Assembly: GCF_037893015.1 (NCBI RefSeq)
Contig: NC_133660.1
Location: forward strand, 279,641,567-279,705,566
DNA: 64,000 nt
From: Macrotis lagotis
Lineage: Eukaryota > Chordata > Mammalia > Peramelemorphia > Peramelidae
Direction: 5' to 3'
A program made the position numbers and the translations under genes. This document shows, in pieces, positions 60,451-64,000 of the stretch. Position 1 is the stretch's first letter. Each line of letters opens with the position of its first letter. The notes under the pieces were generated by a model. The model was not told the origin of the DNA. It ran no database searches and saw nothing but the letters and a program-made list of their open reading frames with translations.

Positions 60451-62281
60451 ATGCAGTGATTTTCTCTTCTTCTGTTCTCAAACACTGCTAAGGCTCCTTT
60501 TCTCCCCAATGTTCTTGGAGAGCAGGCCATGCCAATATCTTCATTTCCATTTGAGAGATAAGGGTCAGGAGGCTTTGAAAGTGAAAGTGACTTACCCAGG
60601 ATGTGACTGTTAGGACGGTTGGTATCATGACTGTGATTTGAAGCCAGTATATGACCTGATTACCATGATGTTCTCAAAAATTATGAAAATTGCTAGGGTA
60701 AGGTAGCACTTTGTGGAGACTTGTTTATTCAGCATCACAGAAGAGGAGGTAGAAGGTATCCTAGGGACCCCCCTCACTCTTCATCTGGGGGAACTGAGGC
60801 CCAGAGGTGAAATGGTTTCCTGAAGACCTCATAATATCGAACTAAAAATCTGAATGCAATTGCTCAAAGCATTCCTTTCATGGTATTGTGACACCTCCTC
60901 TGGAAGTAGAAATAATTCTCTTTTGTGAATCCTCATGACTGAAGAGTTCTCCAGGTAGCCAGTCTGCTGGTCTTGAAGCCTCTGAACTTAGCTAGAAAAC
61001 AGACATGGGCCCATCTGTACAGAATGTCTAATGGTCAGTATTCCCGGCATGATCCCCTTTGTCCTGGGCTCCCAGAGAGGGAATACCATGAGTGAAGAGT
61101 ATTTGAAATGAGCTTCCCCTTGCTCTACTTGACCCCAGAGGATGTCAGAGAAAGCTTCCTGAGAAACCCCTTTGTCCCTGAGAGTTGGGTGATTCTACCA
61201 CTAAGACCTATCCTAACTCTGTGACATGTCCCTTCTTGGTCACCCACCTCCCATCTCTGACATGACTCAGTTGCATTGTAACTGTACTTCAAATAGACTT
61301 AACCTTCATGTTCTTTTCTCTAGCATAACAAAGCTACCTGTACAATGCTATCCATGAACTCTGGGCAAATCACCCAGTCTCTCCAGGACCCCACAAGGAG
61401 AGTGATGGGTTAGAAGATATTAAAGATCCCTTCTGCCTCTAAATCGGGATCCTAGAAGCAATTTCCACTTTATAAGTCTCAGTTTTTGCCTCTGGAAAAT
61501 GGAGCCCATGAGCAGCTCTGGACCTCCCACTCCCACAAGGTTGGGAGGCTTTGTCAACTGAGACAGGCTAGATGGGGTGAAGGGTTATGATCATTTCCTC
61601 CCACTTTGTTCAGCCCCACTTCACCCCCCCCCCGAGATTCACAGGCTCCCCACTCCCACCCCAGAGGGTAGGGATGAGGTAATAGGCCGATGCCCAGTTC
61701 CAGGGCTCCCCACAAAGACCCCTTCTCTCCCCGACATGCTGCCACATTCCTCCCACATTCTTCCAGCCTACGCCGCACAAATGGACAATAGCGAGCCCTC
61801 TTTTATTCCTCAGCTTTGCTTCTGGGGACAGAACTGGGTTGACAACAGAGCCTGTTCTCACTCTTGAAGAATTCTAAAAATTGAACAATTTGAGTCTGGC
61901 CTGTGACTTTTCGGAGGAAGCCCAGAGTCCAGGGTTTGGAAGCCTGAACATTGGGGATGCTTTTGTTGCTGTAAGGTTGGGCTGATATTCCTCGAGAAGC
62001 TTCATGGGGAGTGGGGGAGAAGGAAACCCCAGAAAACATCCATGAAGAAAATCAGGGCCTAATCTGGATGAACCAGTCCCATGGCCTATGTATGCTGGTG
62101 ATGCAAACCCATCTAAAGCCTCATTGTGCCAACAAAAGGAGATCTGATCCATGCTATGTCTCCCTTGACCCATTTCACAGACTTGTAAAATATTATAGCT
62201 GGAAGGATACTTAACATATGGTATCAAGAAAATAAGCTTTAGAATGAAAAGATCTGGGTTCAAATTCTACCCTTGTCACTT
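60451..62281. other. Mostly non-repetitive, no gene recognised
   Basis: 60530-60660 and 60740-60900 resemble reverse MIR ('ggggaactgaggcccagagg'). 61620-61870 is GC-richer with CpGs and a SOX-type ACAATAG site (see findings). Confidence 0.4.
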
Positions 62282-62297
62282 ACAACCTGTGTGATCT

Positions 62298-62538
62298 GGT
62301 GGCTAGGTGGCACTACAGTGGACAGAGCAGAGCCTAGAGTCAGGAAGACCTGAGTTCCAATCTAGCCTCAGACTCTCATTCTCTGTGTGACCCTGGGCAA
62401 ATTCATCCTGTTTGCCTTAATTTTCTCATCTATAAACTGGGCTAGATGAGAAAATGGCAAACCCCTCCAGGATCTCTGCTAGAAATCCTTAAATGGGCTC
62501 ATGGAGTGTCAGACATGACTGAAAACATCCAAACGTCA
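62298..62538 (+). repeat. RTE-tailed (MAR1-type) SINE, full length
   Basis: tRNA-like head 'ggtggctaggtggcactaca', 'gtcaggaagacctgagttcc', then 'aaatggcaaacccctccagg' and an RTE-like 3' end 'gtgtcagacatgactgaaaa'. Exact 16-bp duplication ACAACCTGTGTGATCT at 62282-62297 and 62539-62554. Confidence 0.95.
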
Positions 62539-62554
62539 ACAACCTGTGTGATCT

Positions 62555-64000
62555 TGGATGATATCTTCTCCCTCAAATCTCAGCTTCCTTCTGTATAAAA
62601 GTCCTTTCTAAAGTTCCTTCATTCTCTAAATCCATGATTAGATAATCCTATGTGATTTAAATATCACAACTTTATTCCAGAGAACATAGAATATGATAGT
62701 TGGGATTCACCTTAGAACACAGAACATAGAGAAATCTCCTTAGATTTAGGAGAGATCTTAGAACATGGAATACTGTCTGTTAGAGCTTGGAGGGCCAAAG
62801 AACATGAATTGTCAGAGCTCCCCACCTATTCCTTCCCCCATTCTTTTAGAGGAGAATTGCTAGGGGATGGGGTAGATAATCTCTCAATTAATTTATGCAA
62901 AATTAATTCCTCCCCTTCCCCAATTACTTTTCTACCCCCAAACTTCTATGGAGGGTTGACAGAAATTGGGAAGATGAGAAGTTTGGGAGGAAGAGGCAGA
63001 GGTCAACAGTGTCAGAGCTGAAGAGATGCTGGGAAGGATGCAGACCAAGATAAGAACTATTGTAATTTAGCAATTAAGAGATGACTGGTACCCCTGAAGA
63101 GAATGGTGCCAAGGTGGTGGAGAGCAGCTAGATGGACAGGGCTGAGAAATGAAGACAAAATAGAAGTTTGGCTTTGAAAAGAGAGAAAGGATAATGATTG
63201 GTAGTTTGAAGAGATGGTAGGGTCAAATGAAGGCTTGTTTTGCTTTGCTTTTGAGGATAGGGGAGGTCTGGGCATGGTTATAGGCATCAGGGAAAGAGCT
63301 GGCAGAAGAAACCCCATGCAAAAGTACACATGAAGTGATGAGCTCTAAGTAGAAGAGATGCCCTTGACAATGAGAAGTCACTTCTCTTCTCAACCAGTAA
63401 CAAAACTAGAGTGACCTGGAGAAATGAAGGTTTACCTTGAGATACTTGGGAAGTAACAGGAAGAATGAATGGCTGTCATCTTCTTTGTAAGATCTGAAGC
63501 CCAGATATCTAAAGAGAGAGAGGGTTGAGGTTGTGGGGTCCTGTTCTGAGAAGAGGAGAGGCAGAAGCTTTAAAATAGTTCTCACAGAGGATCTCAGCCA
63601 GTTACCCAGGGAAGAATGAGGCCATTGGGAAGCATCTCTGGAGCCTCTATAGTTCCCTGGCTTCCATCTAGTCCAGGATTTCTTGATCTGGGTTCCATAA
63701 ACTTATTTAAAAATTTTTTTGCTAGCCATGATTGGATTCATTTGCAATGCTATGTATAGTATTTTGTGATTTTAAAACATGAATTCGAGGCATCTCTAGG
63801 TTTCCCCCAATTGTCAGAGAAATCCATGACCCAAAAATAGAGAACACTTAATCTAATCCAACTTCCTAGTTTTTTTTTTTCTTTTTCTCTGTTTTACAAG
63901 GAGGAAACTGAGATGTAGTTTTGGGGACTCAGGGAAGATTAGAGAAGCTCACTGGTAATGTGACTCTTTTCTACAGCATCCAATGAACTTTTTCTACTCC
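62555..64000. other. Unassigned with possible L2/MIR remnants
   Basis: 62990-63580 has reverse L2-like wording ('gaaatgaagacaaaatagaa', 'tcttctttgtaagatctgaa') but is weak. 63880-63940 ('tttacaaggaggaaactgag') is MIR-like. No gene recognised. Confidence 0.35.

Overview
This window looks like repeat-dense, gene-poor nuclear DNA from a marsupial. The commonest SINE has a tRNA-derived head, a body with 'cttaataattacctagctgt', and a tail reading 'ccttgcaaaaacctaaaa'. That is the WSINE/WALLSI type of marsupial SINE, and the tail form makes an Australian, perhaps dasyurid, species most likely (inference from memory, not a database match). I found no exon of a host protein-coding gene. Bases 1-64000 are best read as intergenic or intronic sequence built from several layers of retrotransposons.

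Layout. 1-7912 is one old, almost full-length L1 on the minus strand. Its 5' end, with a YY1-like site, is at 7912, and its 3' end runs off the left edge. It carries three later insertions: a short L1 (about 956-1650), a SINE (3245-3399) and a full-length processed copy of ribosomal protein RPL12 (4769-5446) that keeps an intact 165-codon reading frame. 8000-20000 holds a 5'-truncated L1 with clean target-site duplications (9877-10803), a decayed 30-bp-type tandem repeat, a long minus-strand L2, three copies of a MAR1-like SINE, and another truncated L1 (18728-19276). 20000-30000 is SINEs, L2 on both strands and a truncated L1. 30585-30863 is an antisense 7SL (SRP) RNA pseudogene. 31000-42500 is mostly non-repetitive sequence, with a few SINEs, MIR-like pieces and plus-strand L1/L2 fragments. 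43055-46626 is a decayed RTE (BovB-type) LINE with recognisable endonuclease and reverse transcriptase remnants, split by three SINEs. 46961-51582 has L1 tails nested in L2 and SINE. 51743-54916 is the most interesting object: a full-length 'half-L1' (HAL1-type) element. It has an L1-type GC-rich 5' UTR, an ORF1 with two small lesions, no ORF2, three antisense SINE-derived modules in its 3' region, an A-rich tail and an exact 11-bp target-site duplication. 55000-64000 is mostly unassigned sequence with an RTE-tailed SINE at 62298-62538 flanked by an exact 16-bp duplication.

How the parts work together. The autonomous machines represented here are L1, L2 and RTE. L1 enzymology explains the poly(A) copies flanked by duplications (L1 tails, WSINEs, the RPL12 retrocopy, the HAL1). 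RTE enzymology explains the SINE whose 3' tail matches the end of the RTE element. No element in the window encodes an intact reverse transcriptase. Boundaries of old repeats (L2, MIR) are approximate.
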